31,507 nucleotides of DNA, taken from contig DAZF01000055.1 in NCBI GenBank assembly GCA_002507205.1, forward strand, positions 49,480 through 80,986. Reading direction: 5' to 3'. Source of the DNA: Methanolobus sp. UBA32 (GTDB lineage: Archaea; Halobacteriota; Methanosarcinia; Methanosarcinales; Methanosarcinaceae). Shown here piece after piece: positions 25,106 to 31,507 of the stretch. The position numbers and the translations under genes are program-made. Below the pieces are notes generated by a model, which had not been told where the DNA came from, made no database searches, and saw only the letters and a list, made by a program, of their open reading frames with translations. Each line of letters starts with the position of its first letter. The stretch's first letter is position 1.

Positions 25106-25186
25106 AGCACCATATCAAATTTAAAAGAAAAAGAACAGAATTAAAGGTCTAAACGAAAATGAAAAGATAGGAAAACTGTAGTTCCC

Positions 25187-25810
25187 TTACTTTCCATCGT
25201 CTGCTTCATCATCTTTATAACTGTCAGAACCTACCATTGCAGCGGAAATTGAATCAATGCCATCAAGCCACTCTGCAACGAGACCATAAGGAACTTCTTC
25301 CATTATTTTTTCTGTGAGCTCTTTTCCACTGATAACAAGAGCACCTATCTCTGCAACTGTGCCAAGAGCTATCTCGATATCATCGGAGGACTCTGCCTCA
25401 AGAGCGACCTTCACAAGGTCCCCTATATCGACACTGCTATCATAGTCACCACTCAGATAAGCTTCACATGCTGCAAAACCACCCATGAGAGATGTCTGAA
25501 GAGATTCGATCATCATATCCACATCTTCTGAGATAGGATCTATTTCCGCAAGTGCGATCTCCCTTACCTGTGCAATATACTCCAATGCAGATTCAGGAGA
25601 TATCTGTCCCTTTTCGCATTTTGCAATTATCTTCAAACATGCAAGGACGATGTCATCCTCCATGTTGACAAAAATAGCTCCTTCCTTGCCCTGTGGTTCG
25701 TCGGACTCATCAAATTTGAAATCGCTTTCTTTTACCTGATTGATCCAGTTATTCCAGCGTTCTGCTGTGTAAAAATCATGATGTACTACATCACCGTCCT
25801 TCCCTGCCAT
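25187..25810 (-). CDS. DUF2150 family protein
   Basis: The 207-residue acidic, mostly helical protein begins with DFYTAERWNNWINQV, which I associate with DUF2150, a family of unknown function in methanogens and related archaea. There are no membrane segments, and the few cysteines (CLKIIAKCEKG, FAACEAY) do not form a metal motif. The C-terminus is very acidic (YKDDEADDGK). AGAGGT lies before the ATG at 25810. It is 81 bases upstream of cfbE on the same strand and may be co-transcribed with it, though a TATA-like run directly before it suggests its own promoter. The family name is from memory. Confidence 0.7.
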   Translation of the reverse strand: MAGKDGDVVHHDFYTAERWNNWINQVKESDFKFDESDEPQGKEGAIFVNMEDDIVLACLKIIAKCEKGQISPESALEYIAQVREIALAEIDPISEDVDMMIESLQTSLMGGFAACEAYLSGDYDSSVDIGDLVKVALEAESSDDIEIALGTVAEIGALVISGKELTEKIMEEVPYGLVAEWLDGIDSISAAMVGSDSYKDDEADDGK

Positions 25811-25896
25811 ATAATTACCTCTGTATAATAGTATAAATTTAATATTTCATTTTACCTTACGAATTGCTTTTTGTATAAAAGATGTTCGCAACGAAA

Positions 25897-26346
25897 CTAT
25901 GCTCTTAGTTCCACCTTTTTTAAAGAACATCCCTGAACCATATTCTCATCCATAGGACCAAGCACCTTTACTACTGTGCATTTATCCCCTTCTTTAAGAC
26001 CTTCGGGATAAAGTAGGTCATACACACCGTCATCGAAAGCCTGACATTTTGGATGTTCGTAGCTTATCTTCGAACCTTCCACTGCCTTTCTGGATTCAAT
26101 TGCCGCAACTATAGGGGAACTTACAACATCAACAGTTAGTACTCCACCATCATGGATAAAACATTCATGAACAGTATCGCTTCTGACCTTTGCAACACGG
26201 TATTTACGACCTGGCTCAAGATTCATGCAGGTACGCCTCAACTTGCATCTTTTGCATTCACGGGATTCTCCCATGAATATGAAATCCTCGCCTTCTTTTG
26301 CAAGTCTTGAACCAATAAGTGTAATGGTAGTATTGTTATCTGTCAT
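25897..26346 (-). CDS. UPF0179 family protein
   Basis: The product matches UPF0179, an archaeal family of unknown function, with cysteines in CKRCKLRRTC (about residues 30-39), a later HECF and KCQAF, and a final GCSLK. The first group resembles a metal-binding knuckle. The start at 26346 has AGGTGA directly upstream; a GTG three codons earlier overlaps this Shine-Dalgarno sequence and is rejected. The gene follows egsA by 36 bases on the same strand and is probably co-transcribed. It stops with TAG, one of only two in the window; reading through would add only 14 residues before TAA, so I treat the TAG as a true stop. Confidence 0.85.
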   Translation of the reverse strand: MTDNNTTITLIGSRLAKEGEDFIFMGESRECKRCKLRRTCMNLEPGRKYRVAKVRSDTVHECFIHDGGVLTVDVVSSPIVAAIESRKAVEGSKISYEHPKCQAFDDGVYDLLYPEGLKEGDKCTVVKVLGPMDENMVQGCSLKKVELRA

Positions 26347-26382
26347 ATAAATCACCTTGATAAATTGAATTTGGCTGTCCTA

Positions 26383-27447
26383 TTATGAAATAACTTTCGT
26401 TAAGCGTGCGACCTTCTCGGCAGCCTCGGAAGTCAGACCTGCACCAAGTATTGTGTATCTCTCAGGACGTATCTCATGTGCAACTAGAAGCGCCTCTAAT
26501 ATATACCTATCTTCAATCCCAAGTTCTTTAGCGGTTGTCGGGGCTCCTATTATCTCCAGGCATTCCTTTATCTTCTTCCAGTCACCGCCATGCAGGTACA
26601 TCATCATTATAGTTCCTACTCCACATTGTTCACCATGCAAAGCCGAGTTTGGCATCACCATATCAAGTGCATGACTGAACATATGTTCCGAACCGGAAGC
26701 CGGCCTGGAAGAACCTGCTATACTCATGGCAACACCACTTGAGACCAGAGCCTTTACAACTATCCTCACAGAACTTTCCAGATCAGGTTTAATAGCTTCA
26801 GGAGAATCCATCAGTATCTGGGCTGTCATCCTGGAAAGAGCGGCTGCATACTCGCTGAAAGGCTCGTTCCTTAACCTGTGGGCAAGTTCCCAATCAAGGA
26901 CTGCAGTATAGTTTGAAATTATATCCCCGCATCCTGCAGCAAGCAAACGGTAAGGTGCACTGGATATTATGTGTGTATCCGCTATAACTGCCATGGGAGC
27001 ATTTACCTCAATGGATGCCTTCTTCCCCTTGTCATGTATCGAAGCCCTGGATGAGACTATTCCATCATGTGATGCAGCCGTTGGCACACTTATGAAAGGG
27101 AGATCAAGCTGTGTGGCTGCAAGTTTTGCCACATCTATGGACTTACCGCTTCCGACACCTATAATGTACTTCGAATTTGCTTCCTGTGCCTTAGCTGCTG
27201 CTTTTTTGACCTCAGCCATAGATGCTTCGCTTGAGACAGTTATGGCCGGCTCATAACCACATTCATCCAGAATGTCGAATACAACATCTCCTGCTATCTT
27301 CTTAGTATTGTTTCCCGTAACAATGAAAGCACCTTCCCGGAGCTTCAGGTCATCACAGACATCCTTAATATCGTAGATAACATCAGGACCAACAACGACA
27401 TCCCTTGGTAGCTGCATCCATTTTTTCTTGCCTTGTGTCGGGATCAC
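26383..27447 (-). CDS. egsA: sn-Glycerol-1-phosphate dehydrogenase [NAD(P)+]
   Basis: EgsA reduces dihydroxyacetone phosphate to sn-glycerol 1-phosphate, which sets the stereochemistry of archaeal membrane lipids. The 354-residue protein has the nucleotide-binding [15 protein letters not shown], the signature [17 protein letters not shown], and the Zn ligands in [10 protein letters not shown] (Asp), [10 protein letters not shown] (His) and LHGEQCGVG (His). The GTG at 27447 has AGGT six bases upstream. The promoter region is shared with the divergent DUF63 gene and contains a tandem 10-base repeat at 27480-27500 just upstream of the TATA region. UPF0179 follows. The family call is secure. Confidence 0.95.
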   Translation of the reverse strand: MIPTQGKKKWMQLPRDVVVGPDVIYDIKDVCDDLKLREGAFIVTGNNTKKIAGDVVFDILDECGYEPAITVSSEASMAEVKKAAAKAQEANSKYIIGVGSGKSIDVAKLAATQLDLPFISVPTAASHDGIVSSRASIHDKGKKASIEVNAPMAVIADTHIISSAPYRLLAAGCGDIISNYTAVLDWELAHRLRNEPFSEYAAALSRMTAQILMDSPEAIKPDLESSVRIVVKALVSSGVAMSIAGSSRPASGSEHMFSHALDMVMPNSALHGEQCGVGTIMMMYLHGGDWKKIKECLEIIGAPTTAKELGIEDRYILEALLVAHEIRPERYTILGAGLTSEAAEKVARLTKVIS

Positions 27448-27479
27448 TCATATACCTGCCAAAAACTGAATAATTAAAT

Positions 27480-27500
27480 ATAGTAATCATATAGTAATCA
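27480..27500. repeat. Tandem ATAGTAATCA repeat in the egsA/DUF63 divergent promoter region
   Basis: ATAGTAATCA occurs at 27480-27489 and 27491-27500, one helical turn apart, next to the TATA-like region of egsA. A regulator binding site is possible; AT-rich chance repetition is the alternative. Confidence 0.35.
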
Positions 27501-27642
27501 AATACTGTTAAGCATCAGCTTAAATAAGAACATAACTAAATTCAGGGAAATTTCCTTTGAATAACTATACATTTCCCATAAACTATTAAATATTAGTTGT
27601 ATTTAGGATATTCCTATATTATATGTTACTGCTGTGATTATA

Positions 27643-28491
27643 ATGCCATTAATAGATAAAGTTACCCGATTCATTAACGATTATTACATAGACCCTATTC
27701 TTCATGATAGTGGTTACAATATCGTTAATACGATCACGTGGGCCATATTGCTGGGAATATGTATTTTCGGCGTTGTAAAGTTGTTGAAAAAGCTGGATAT
27801 AGAGATTGATGACAGGTTTACATTATCCGTGATCCCCTTTGTCCTTGCAGGTTCATCCCTGAGAGTTATAGAGGACACCGGAATACTCACAGCTCCTGCA
27901 AGTTACCTGTTCATAACCCCTAACATCTATTTTGTGGTATTTGCAATAACAGTGTTCTTCCTGGTCCTTTCGAAATGGATGGTGAAGTTAAAAGGCAATG
28001 GGGATTACCGGAAGAACTTTGCAGGTTTTGGGATCGCATGGTTCCTTGTGAATCTCCTGGCCCTTTTCTACCTCGAAGACCTTGTGCTTCCCTGGGTACC
28101 GGTCTTTGTCATAGGTGCAGCAAGCGTGATAGTACTCCTGATAAAGCTCATATTTGACCGTATAGGTCTTGACCTGCTTAAAAGCAAGATCAATATGGCA
28201 ATACTCTGGGCACACCTGATGGATGCATCTTCGACCATTGCAGGAATTGATTTCCTCGGATATTACGAAAAGCATGTGGTACCATCATACCTTATAGACC
28301 TTACAGGTACGGCATTTGTGATGTATCCGTTAAAACTATCTATATTCATCCCGGTACTATATATACTGGATAATCATTTTGACGAGGATGAGGAATCACA
28401 GACATTAAAGACCTTCCTGAAACTGGTCATCATAGTCCTTGGATTATCACCTGCATGCAGGAACACTATCAGGATGGCATTCGGAGTTTAG
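27643..28491 (+). CDS. DUF63 family membrane protein
   Basis: This is a polytopic membrane protein with about seven to eight hydrophobic segments, matching archaeal DUF63. Family features include the N-terminal FINDYYIDPILHDSGYN, the GSSLRVIEDTG loop and AHLMDASSTIAGIDF. No function is established; the conserved charged residues within membrane segments (RVIED, HLMDAS) resemble an active site or a proton path. The ATG at 27643 lies about 26 bases after a TATA-like TATATTATAT, so the gene is probably leaderless; an in-frame GTG nine bases earlier is the alternative. It stops with TAG four bases before the next ATG, and reading through would add only a few residues, so the TAG is a real stop. 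Confidence 0.83.
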   Translation: MPLIDKVTRFINDYYIDPILHDSGYNIVNTITWAILLGICIFGVVKLLKKLDIEIDDRFTLSVIPFVLAGSSLRVIEDTGILTAPASYLFITPNIYFVVFAITVFFLVLSKWMVKLKGNGDYRKNFAGFGIAWFLVNLLALFYLEDLVLPWVPVFVIGAASVIVLLIKLIFDRIGLDLLKSKINMAILWAHLMDASSTIAGIDFLGYYEKHVVPSYLIDLTGTAFVMYPLKLSIFIPVLYILDNHFDEDEESQTLKTFLKLVIIVLGLSPACRNTIRMAFGV

Positions 28492-28495
28492 GCCA

Positions 28496-29101
28496 ATGCA
28501 CGATGAAAATACAAAAGAGATATTCAGGACATACATCTACGAATTGAAACCCTTTGTATGGGCCAGTCTCCTATTCTTTATTTTATCAACTATTGCAGGT
28601 TATGTCTATTACGCAATTGAACCCTCATATGCATTGGATTCACTTGGCGGACTGGAAGAACTTGCAGAAATTCTCCAGGGACTTTCTGCTTTTGAAATAA
28701 TGCTGCTTATTTTTGTGAACAATGCCGTGAAAATGTTCTTTTCGATACTGCTGGGTTTTGCTCTTGGCATAATTCCCTTCGGATTTCTTGTGTTGAACGG
28801 TTTTATCCTCGGAGTCTTTGCGCATTATCAGGGAGCTCAGAGCGGGGCTCTGTTCATAATAGCAGGCCTGACCCCTCATGGCATCATCGAAATACCAATG
28901 CTGATAATATCGTCTGCAATAGGAATGAAAATAGGATATGTTGCATTACAGGTAATTCGCTCACAACCCGCAGATCTTAAAGGAGAGATCCTCAGAGGGA
29001 TCAAATTCTATTTGCACTGGTTGTTCCCACTAATATTCCTTGCAGCTGTAATAGAGACGTTCATAACACCAATGGTAATTCAACTGATAACCGGAATTTG
29101 A
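28496..29101 (+). CDS. Stage II sporulation protein M (SpoIIM/DUF95) family membrane protein
   Basis: The protein has about five hydrophobic segments and the SpoIIM-family core: FVNNAVKMFFSILLGFALGIIPFGFLVLNG followed by the HGIIEIP motif, in short pieces FVNNAVKM and TPHGIIEIP. Archaea do not sporulate; archaeal members are of unknown function and often accompany other membrane proteins. The ATG at 28496 is preceded by GGAG at 28483, inside the end of the DUF63 gene; a longer frame from 28439 overlaps that gene without a start signal. The DUF63 gene ends four bases upstream, so the pair is translationally coupled and may form one membrane complex, which is inference. Confidence 0.82.
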   Translation: MHDENTKEIFRTYIYELKPFVWASLLFFILSTIAGYVYYAIEPSYALDSLGGLEELAEILQGLSAFEIMLLIFVNNAVKMFFSILLGFALGIIPFGFLVLNGFILGVFAHYQGAQSGALFIIAGLTPHGIIEIPMLIISSAIGMKIGYVALQVIRSQPADLKGEILRGIKFYLHWLFPLIFLAAVIETFITPMVIQLITGI

Positions 29102-29178
29102 GATTCCAAATAAGCATTTTGACGTGAACAGGTTTATTAATGCTAAATACAATGTCTGAAAAAAATCGAGGGCATACA

Positions 29179-30336
29179 ATGATAGACAGAAAAGAGATCG
29201 CAGAGATCATTGAAGATTATGATATGGATAAGGTCAAGATAGGTGCTGTTGCTTCACATTCAGCACTCGATATCTTTGACGGTGCAATTGAAGAGAACTT
29301 CAGGACATACGCAGTCTGCCAGCAGGGCCGTGAAAAGACATACACAGACTACTTCAGATCACAAAGGGATAGCAACGGAAATGTTGTACGCGGTATTGTG
29401 GATGAACACATTCTATTGAACAAATTCAGTGAAACCACAAAGCCGGAGATCCAGAAAAAAATGGTTGAGGAGAATGTGCTTTTCATACCAAACCGTTCAT
29501 TTACATCATATTGTGGCATCGATGAGGTGGAAAATGATTTCAAAGTACCTCTTGTAGGAAGCAGGAACATGCTTCGCAGCGAGGAAAGAGGTATTGACCG
29601 CGACTATTACTGGCTCCTTGAAAAAGCAGGATTGCCATTCCCTGAAAGGATAAATGACCCGCAGGACATTGAGGAACTTGTAATGGTAAAACTCCCCCAT
29701 GCAGTCAAGAAACTGGAAAGAGGATTCTTCACCGCAGGAACCTATGAGGAATACCAGCAAAAGGCACAGTCCCTCCTGAAACAGGGTGTCATCACACAGG
29801 ATGCCCTGGATAATGCAAGGATCGAACGCTATGTGATAGGTCCTGTGTTCAACTTCGATATGTTCTACTCACCTATCGAGACAGAGATGAGCAAACTTGA
29901 GATCCTTGGTGTTGACTGGCGCTTTGAGACAAGTCTGGATGGACATGTCCGTTTGCCCGCACCGCAGCAGATGACACTTGCAGAACACCAGCTCACACCG
30001 GAATACACAGTTTGTGGTCACAATTCCGCAACCCTGAGAGAATCACTCCTCGAAGAAGTGTTCAGGCTTTCTGAAAAGTACATAGAGGCTGCAAGCAAGT
30101 ATTATGACCCCGGAGTGATCGGTCCGTTCTGTCTGCAGACCTGTGTTGACAAAGACCTGAACTTCTACATATATGATGTAGCACCAAGAGTAGGTGGCGG
30201 AACCAATGTGCACATGTCAGTGGGACACCCATACGGCAACACCACGTGGAGAAATACAATGAGCACAGGTCGCCGTGTTGCTTTTGAGATAAGAAGAGCT
30301 ATTGAGACCGACCAGCTTGATAAGATAATAACATAA
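29179..30336 (+). CDS. purP: 5-formaminoimidazole-4-carboxamide ribonucleotide synthetase
   Basis: PurP makes FAICAR from AICAR, formate and ATP in archaeal purine biosynthesis, replacing the folate-dependent PurH step. The ATP-grasp protein has the characteristic GAVASHSALDIFDGAIEEN start, FNFDMFYSP in the middle, and the metal and ATP-binding YDVAPRVGGGTN with GGGTNVHMS. The ATG at 29179 has GAGGG six bases upstream and yields 385 residues; the frame is open back to 29140 but that start has no signal. In a methanogen the use of free formate fits tetrahydromethanopterin-based C1 metabolism. A clear hairpin terminator follows the TAA, so purP forms its own unit. Confidence 0.94.
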   Translation: MIDRKEIAEIIEDYDMDKVKIGAVASHSALDIFDGAIEENFRTYAVCQQGREKTYTDYFRSQRDSNGNVVRGIVDEHILLNKFSETTKPEIQKKMVEENVLFIPNRSFTSYCGIDEVENDFKVPLVGSRNMLRSEERGIDRDYYWLLEKAGLPFPERINDPQDIEELVMVKLPHAVKKLERGFFTAGTYEEYQQKAQSLLKQGVITQDALDNARIERYVIGPVFNFDMFYSPIETEMSKLEILGVDWRFETSLDGHVRLPAPQQMTLAEHQLTPEYTVCGHNSATLRESLLEEVFRLSEKYIEAASKYYDPGVIGPFCLQTCVDKDLNFYIYDVAPRVGGGTNVHMSVGHPYGNTTWRNTMSTGRRVAFEIRRAIETDQLDKIIT

Positions 30337-30351
30337 ACTGTCTTTTTAATG

Positions 30352-30388
30352 GTCTGAACCTGAAGTTCAGACTTAACTCTTTTTTTTC
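30352..30388 (+). terminator. purP terminator (8-bp hairpin plus T-run)
   Basis: GTCTGAAC (30352-30359) pairs perfectly with GTTCAGAC (30365-30372) around a 5-base loop, and a run of eight T follows within a few bases. Confidence 0.75.
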
Positions 30389-30427
30389 ATCACCATTCAA
30401 ATTAATAAGTGCCATCAAATAATAGTC

Positions 30428-30438
30428 TTTTTATATAA
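30428..30438 (+). promoter_or_regulatory. TATA box of the KaiC-like gene (leaderless)
   Basis: TTTTATATAAG lies with its centre 27 bases before the ATG at 30461, and no Shine-Dalgarno sequence is present, which fits a leaderless transcript. Confidence 0.55.
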
Positions 30439-30460
30439 GTTTGTTAATAATATATTTTGA

Positions 30461-31216
30461 ATGGAAATCAACAGAGTTCCAACAGGAATCAATGAACTTG
30501 ATGAGATACTTGAAGGCGGCTATCCTTCACAACAGGGTATTCTGATAAGTGGACCACCGGGCTCAGGAAAAAGTATTCTTGCAACTCATTTTCTTTACAG
30601 GTCATGCAAAGACGGGAAAAAATGTATGCTTATGCTCACCCAGGTTAATGTGGAGAGCTATCTGGAGCAGGCCCTGAGCATAGGAATAGATTTCCAGGCA
30701 TGTATCGACAAAGGAAGCCTGCTTATTAAAAAATCATTTCAGACCCGTACAAATAAGATATACAATACCGAAAGGCATGGTGCTGGAATCGGGTTCCTTG
30801 AAAAGGATTGTGTCCAGAATGTGCAGGAAATACCGGATGATGTGGAAATTGTAGTAATAGACAATCTTGACATGTTGTCCCTCTATCACAGCACTGAAGA
30901 ATTTGCTGACAAGTTCTTTACCATAAATGACATACTTTTTGCTAAAAAATGTACAGCACTTTTTCTAATAGGACAGGAAGACTCAAGGACGAAACATACT
31001 ATTGCACAACACACATCTTTTGGGAACATCGAACTTTACACCGACCGTGATTCCTTTACAGGAAGAGGGATGCGTCAAATGTATATTCCCAAAATAAGAT
31101 GCACGTATCTTTCACTGGAACCTCTTAATTTCAAGATCACAAAAGAAGGTATCAAGATAGAGAAGATATTCCAGAGAGATGAGATTATAAAGGGTGCCCT
31201 TGGATCATTGGTGTGA
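30461..31216 (+). CDS. Single-domain KaiC-like RecA-superfamily ATPase
   Basis: The 251-residue ATPase starts with VPTGINELDEILEGGYP, typical of KaiC-like proteins, followed by the Walker A motif GPPGSGKS (31-38) and a Walker B strand ending IVVIDNLDML. It has one RecA core only, unlike the two-domain cyanobacterial KaiC, and no added DNA-binding or HTH domain. Archaeal homologs have been linked to signalling, gas vesicle or motility control, but none of these partners is nearby. The start is leaderless with a TATA box 27 bases upstream. It stands alone between purP and the aIF2 gamma gene. The ATPase call is firm; the role is unknown. Confidence 0.85.
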   Translation: MEINRVPTGINELDEILEGGYPSQQGILISGPPGSGKSILATHFLYRSCKDGKKCMLMLTQVNVESYLEQALSIGIDFQACIDKGSLLIKKSFQTRTNKIYNTERHGAGIGFLEKDCVQNVQEIPDDVEIVVIDNLDMLSLYHSTEEFADKFFTINDILFAKKCTALFLIGQEDSRTKHTIAQHTSFGNIELYTDRDSFTGRGMRQMYIPKIRCTYLSLEPLNFKITKEGIKIEKIFQRDEIIKGALGSLV

Positions 31217-31460
31217 CCATAAAGATTCAGGTGTTGCCCCTCTTCGTATGACTTTTTAATAGTAAGTTATATACATCATTAAAAGAATAAGACCTGTTTT
31301 GCCATACTATAGGTATTTGTACTTTCTGTTTTGTTCGAAATCATTTAAATATGATTAATCGAATGATACACCACAAATCTAAACAGCAGGTAATCTATTA
31401 AATTCATATTAAACTTATTACACTTTTAGAATATTGCCCAACCGGGAGGGAAATCAAAAA

Positions 31461-31507
31461 TTGAGTCAACCTTGTGTTAATATCGGCATGGTAGGTCATG
31501 TCGACCA
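31461..31507 (+). CDS. Translation initiation factor aIF2 gamma subunit (start only, cut by window end)
   Basis: The frame from the TTG at 31461 reads MSQPCVNIGMVGHVD, which is the start of the gamma subunit of archaeal initiation factor 2; the GMVGHVDHGKT P-loop region begins just at the window edge. A GGGAGGG Shine-Dalgarno sequence at 31444-31450 supports the TTG. The factor delivers initiator tRNA to the small ribosomal subunit as a GTPase. Only the first 15 codons are visible, so other GTPases of the elongation factor Tu class cannot be fully excluded. Confidence 0.75.
   Translation, partial: MSQPCVNIGMVGHVD

Noticed and set aside
25852..25899. UPF0179 stop codon TAG read as pyrrolysine
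   Set aside because: Read-through adds only 14 residues of low-complexity, non-family sequence before TAA, and the protein already has normal family length.
28489..28508. DUF63 stop codon TAG read as pyrrolysine
   Set aside because: Read-through reaches TGA after only four codons, and a Shine-Dalgarno sequence and the next ATG are placed right there.

Overview
The window looks like a chromosomal segment of a methanogenic archaeon of the order Methanosarcinales, probably a methylotrophic Methanosarcinaceae member close to Methanolobus or Methanococcoides. The evidence is four coenzyme F430 (cfb) genes, a methanogenesis-marker-9 protein, a DmrX-like dihydromethanopterin reductase, glycerol-1-phosphate dehydrogenase, archaeal PurP, an archaeal-type RNase P RNA, TATA-box promoters (several apparently leaderless) and a glucosylglycerate pathway of the type known from Methanococcoides burtonii. 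The genus is an inference. I see no insertion sequence, CRISPR array, tRNA or phage gene.

Layout. 1-2.9 kb: a geranylgeranyl-reductase-family flavoprotein, the RNase P RNA gene on the opposite strand, a small membrane protein, a DUF1059 protein and a GDT1-family cation transporter. 2.9-5.2 kb: a long, structured leader followed by a stand-alone glutamate-synthase-domain protein, a strong terminator and a tiny zinc-ribbon protein. 5.6-9.05 kb: an operon-like run of methanogenesis marker 9, a CitG-like protein, DUF447 and DmrX, best read as cofactor (tetrahydromethanopterin) chemistry. 9.07-12.7 kb (minus strand): PHP phosphoesterase, an unusual G-rich hairpin, HflX GTPase, a DUF2209-like protein and tRNA-splicing endonuclease.

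12.97-20.05 kb is a carbohydrate and compatible-solute island: a mannosylglycerate-synthase-like glycosyltransferase on the plus strand, and on the minus strand gpgP, an unknown gene, a GH15-like glucan hydrolase, gpgS and alpha-glucan phosphorylase. Together they could move glucose from stored glucan to glucosylglycerate. The unknown gene has an in-frame UAG preceded by 17 coding-like codons; in this lineage UAG can encode pyrrolysine, so it is a candidate new Pyl protein.

20.1-25.1 kb (minus): cfbE, then cfbD-cfbC-cfbB, which make coenzyme F430 of methyl-coenzyme M reductase. 25.2-27.4 kb (minus): DUF2150, UPF0179 and egsA (archaeal lipid backbone). 27.6-31.5 kb (plus): a DUF63/SpoIIM-like membrane pair, purP with a clear terminator, a single-domain KaiC-like ATPase with a leaderless promoter, and the first 47 bases of the aIF2 gamma gene, cut by the window end.

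Of 31 complete genes read here, 14 stop with TAA, 15 with TGA and only 2 with TAG, consistent with a genome that avoids UAG as a stop. Several starts were moved inward from the longest reading frame because a Shine-Dalgarno sequence lies inside or across the upstream candidate.
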